This document shows positions 62,314 through 64,000 of a stretch of DNA of 64,000 nucleotides, one piece after another (position 1 is the stretch's first letter; every line of letters begins with the position of its first letter). The stretch is from Planctomycetota bacterium (GTDB lineage: Bacteria > Planctomycetota > Phycisphaerae > UBA1845 > UTPLA1). A program made the position numbers and the translations under genes. The DNA lies in assembly GCA_015654675.1 (NCBI GenBank), contig JAATGM010000035.1:1-64000 (forward strand), given 5' to 3'. Below the pieces are notes generated by a model. That model was not told where the DNA came from and did not search any database. It saw nothing but the letters and a program-made list of their open reading frames with translations.

Positions 62314-64000
62314 ATGGTCAATCGCCGAATGTTTCTGAAGGGCGGACTTTCCGCCCTCGGACTCGGACTCGCTCAGCGCCGCGCCCTCGGCCTCGCCCAG
62401 TTCGACACCCCCATCGGCAGCCATGGCCCGCTGCTACAGTCGCGCCCGTTCGCCCAGATCCCGCTTCATCCCAAGTCGACCATCGTGAACGAACTCCCCT
62501 TTGCCGACTGGTTTACAGGCGACAGCTACAGCAACAATAAAATACCCTTTCACCTCACCCCGTCGCTCAAAGATGGCCCCCCGTCACCGACCGAAGACGT
62601 CGACGTCGCCATCATCGGCGGCGGAATCTCCGGCCTCGCCACCGCCCTCCTGCTGCGCCAATACCGCCCGGTGCTCTTCGAACTCAGACCGCGCTACGGC
62701 GGCAATGCCCAGGGCGAAATCTGGGGCGGCGCGCCCTTCTCGCTCGGCGGCGCCTATTTCATCACCCCCGATGAGGGCTCCTTCCTAGATCATTTCTATC
62801 GCTGGCTCGAACTTGATCGCGTGGTTCGCGTCGACACCGGTGAAAACCCCGTCGAACTCGGCGGAAAAATCATCGACGGCTTCTGGGACGGCGCCGGCCA
62901 GCCCCCCGAGAGCGTCCTCGCCTTCAAACGCTATGCCGAAATCGTTCAGTATTACGCCGACCTGAGCTACCCCGAAATCCCGCTCCCCGAAGGCCAGGAC
63001 AATCAGTGGATCATCGACCTCGACACCAAGACGCTGCGCGAAGACATCGAAGAAAAAATGAACGGCCTCCCGATTCCGCCCCTCCTCGCCGCGGCGATTC
63101 AGGGATACTGCTACTCCTCTTTTGGCATCGGCTGGGACGACCTCTCCGCCGCCGGCGGCTGGAACTTCATCGCCGCCGAGGAATTCGGCCGCTGGGTGCT
63201 ACCCGGCGGAAACGCATATCTCGTGGATGCCATGTGGCGGAAACTTCTCGCCCTCGAACGCCCCAATCAGTCTCCGCGGCTTCGACCCGGCTGCCAGGTA
63301 ATTGATGTCCGCATCGCCCCCGGCGATCGAGTCCTGGTGACTTACCTCGAACCGTCCGGCGCCCTGCGCTCCATTCGCGCCCGACGCGTCGTCATGGCCA
63401 ATTCCAAACACATCGCCAAGTACCTGATCCACGAGCTTCGTGAGCGCGACCAGCTCAAACTCGATGCGATGAACGCAATCGAAAACATGGCTTATGTCGT
63501 CGCCAATGTCTTGCTCAACCGGCCGATCCCCGATCTCCCCTACGACACATTTCTGCTTCGCGACGGCAACCTTCCCATGACCCCCGACAGCTTCGCCGCC
63601 AATTCCCATTTCGTCGATATCGTCAACGGCAGTTTCACGCGCAACCGACTCGCGCAGCGATCAGTCCTGACCCTGTACTGGCCGCTCCCCTGGTTTCAGG
63701 GCCGATACTCACTCTACGTTGACGACTGCTGGCACGATTACGCCCAGCGCATCGCGCCCGACATTCGCGCCGCGCTCGCCCTTTATCGCCTCTCACCTGC
63801 CAGCGTCGAACAGATCCGCCTCACCCGCTGGGGTCACCCCATACCCGTCTGCGCCCCGCGCCTCATCGCCGACGGAACCGTAGCCAACCTCCGCCGCCCC
63901 TTCGAAGGACTCATCTATTTCGTCAATCAGGACAACTGGGCACTGCCCGCCGTCGAGAACTCCCTGCTCGACGCGAAGATTTTCTCCGACCGGATCGCAA
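62314..64000 (+). CDS. Tat-exported FAD-dependent oxidoreductase, 5' part (runs off the right edge)
   Basis: At least 562 residues are coded without a stop to the end of the window. The N-terminus VNRRMFLKGGLSALGLGLAQ is a twin-arginine (Tat) signal, so the folded flavoprotein is exported. The FAD-binding Rossmann motif is DVAIIGGGISGLATALLL (about residues 96-113), followed by FELRPRYGGNAQG. The middle has amine-oxidase-like features (VLPGGNAYLVDAMWRKLLAL) and a substrate-domain stretch GFWDGAGQPPESVLAFKRYA. The substrate is unknown. ATG 62314 follows GGAGG by about six bases. Confidence 0.85.
   Translation, partial: MVNRRMFLKGGLSALGLGLAQRRALGLAQFDTPIGSHGPLLQSRPFAQIPLHPKSTIVNELPFADWFTGDSYSNNKIPFHLTPSLKDGPPSPTEDVDVAIIGGGISGLATALLLRQYRPVLFELRPRYGGNAQGEIWGGAPFSLGGAYFITPDEGSFLDHFYRWLELDRVVRVDTGENPVELGGKIIDGFWDGAGQPPESVLAFKRYAEIVQYYADLSYPEIPLPEGQDNQWIIDLDTKTLREDIEEKMNGLPIPPLLAAAIQGYCYSSFGIGWDDLSAAGGWNFIAAEEFGRWVLPGGNAYLVDAMWRKLLALERPNQSPRLRPGCQVIDVRIAPGDRVLVTYLEPSGALRSIRARRVVMANSKHIAKYLIHELRERDQLKLDAMNAIENMAYVVANVLLNRPIPDLPYDTFLLRDGNLPMTPDSFAANSHFVDIVNGSFTRNRLAQRSVLTLYWPLPWFQGRYSLYVDDCWHDYAQRIAPDIRAALALYRLSPASVEQIRLTRWGHPIPVCAPRLIADGTVANLRRPFEGLIYFVNQDNWALPAVENSLLDAKIFSDRIA

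Overview
The window reads as a piece of a high-GC Planctomycetota chromosome, probably from a Phycisphaerae-like lineage. This is inferred from gene content: a large Ser/Thr kinase with a TPR tail, a pseudopilin starting FTLIELLVVISIIALL, PEP-CTERM and dockerin-like secreted proteins, several membrane proteins with a CGYNLTGL-type zinc ribbon, and a Minf_1886-family protein. Coding density is high. No rRNA, tRNA, CRISPR array, prophage or complete insertion sequence was seen.

Layout. Bases 1-8.6 kb hold metabolic and housekeeping genes: the start of a B12-binding mutase subunit, a glycogen debranching enzyme, a TauE-type exporter, a site-2 protease homologue, a glutaryl-CoA dehydrogenase-like enzyme and the TPR kinase. 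From 8.9 to 19.1 kb runs a nine-gene MoxR/Bat operon: ATPase, DUF58, parvulin foldase, BatD-like lipoprotein, two von Willebrand A proteins, a TPR protein with a Q/K-rich tail, BatD and BatE. Most of its genes overlap by 1-4 bases. Two tandem cysteine-containing membrane paralogues and a pseudopilin follow. From 21.5 to 30.7 kb there are an M28 peptidase with PDZ, a methyltransferase, an apparently dead phosphoglycerate mutase homologue, an HtrA-type protease, a phosphohexomutase and an SGNH-TPR protein. From 31 to 40 kb there are secreted proteins, an ABC-F ATPase, a cysteine-less TlpA-like protein, an S9 peptidase, a phosphodiesterase and a DUF309 protein.

The most mobile-looking part is 40.1-43.6 kb. 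It holds two tandem paralogues with an unusual PEP-C-type C-terminus, a secreted-protein gene cut short by a REP-associated (RAYT) transposase, and a 0.6 kb gene-poor stretch with a palindrome cluster. Beyond it lie clpS, an orphan DUF58 gene, an array of four paralogous membrane proteins on the minus strand (45.1-49.4 kb), a uvrC without the usual HhH tail, a DUF4279 gene, a polytopic GT-C-like protein and a PepSY-like protein. A candidate 80-nt structured small RNA and an 8-bp tandem repeat precede a ricT-like PSP1 gene. The window ends with a Maf-like protein, zinc-ribbon membrane proteins, a UbiD decarboxylase, a radical SAM enzyme and the first part of a Tat-exported FAD oxidoreductase.

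Candidates for something undescribed: the four-paralogue membrane array, the structured small RNA at 54.19 kb, the pseudo-phosphoglycerate mutase, the Bat operon carrying a parvulin and followed by paired cysteine proteins, and the PEP-C sorting-like tails. All family assignments were made by eye from motifs; no database search was run.
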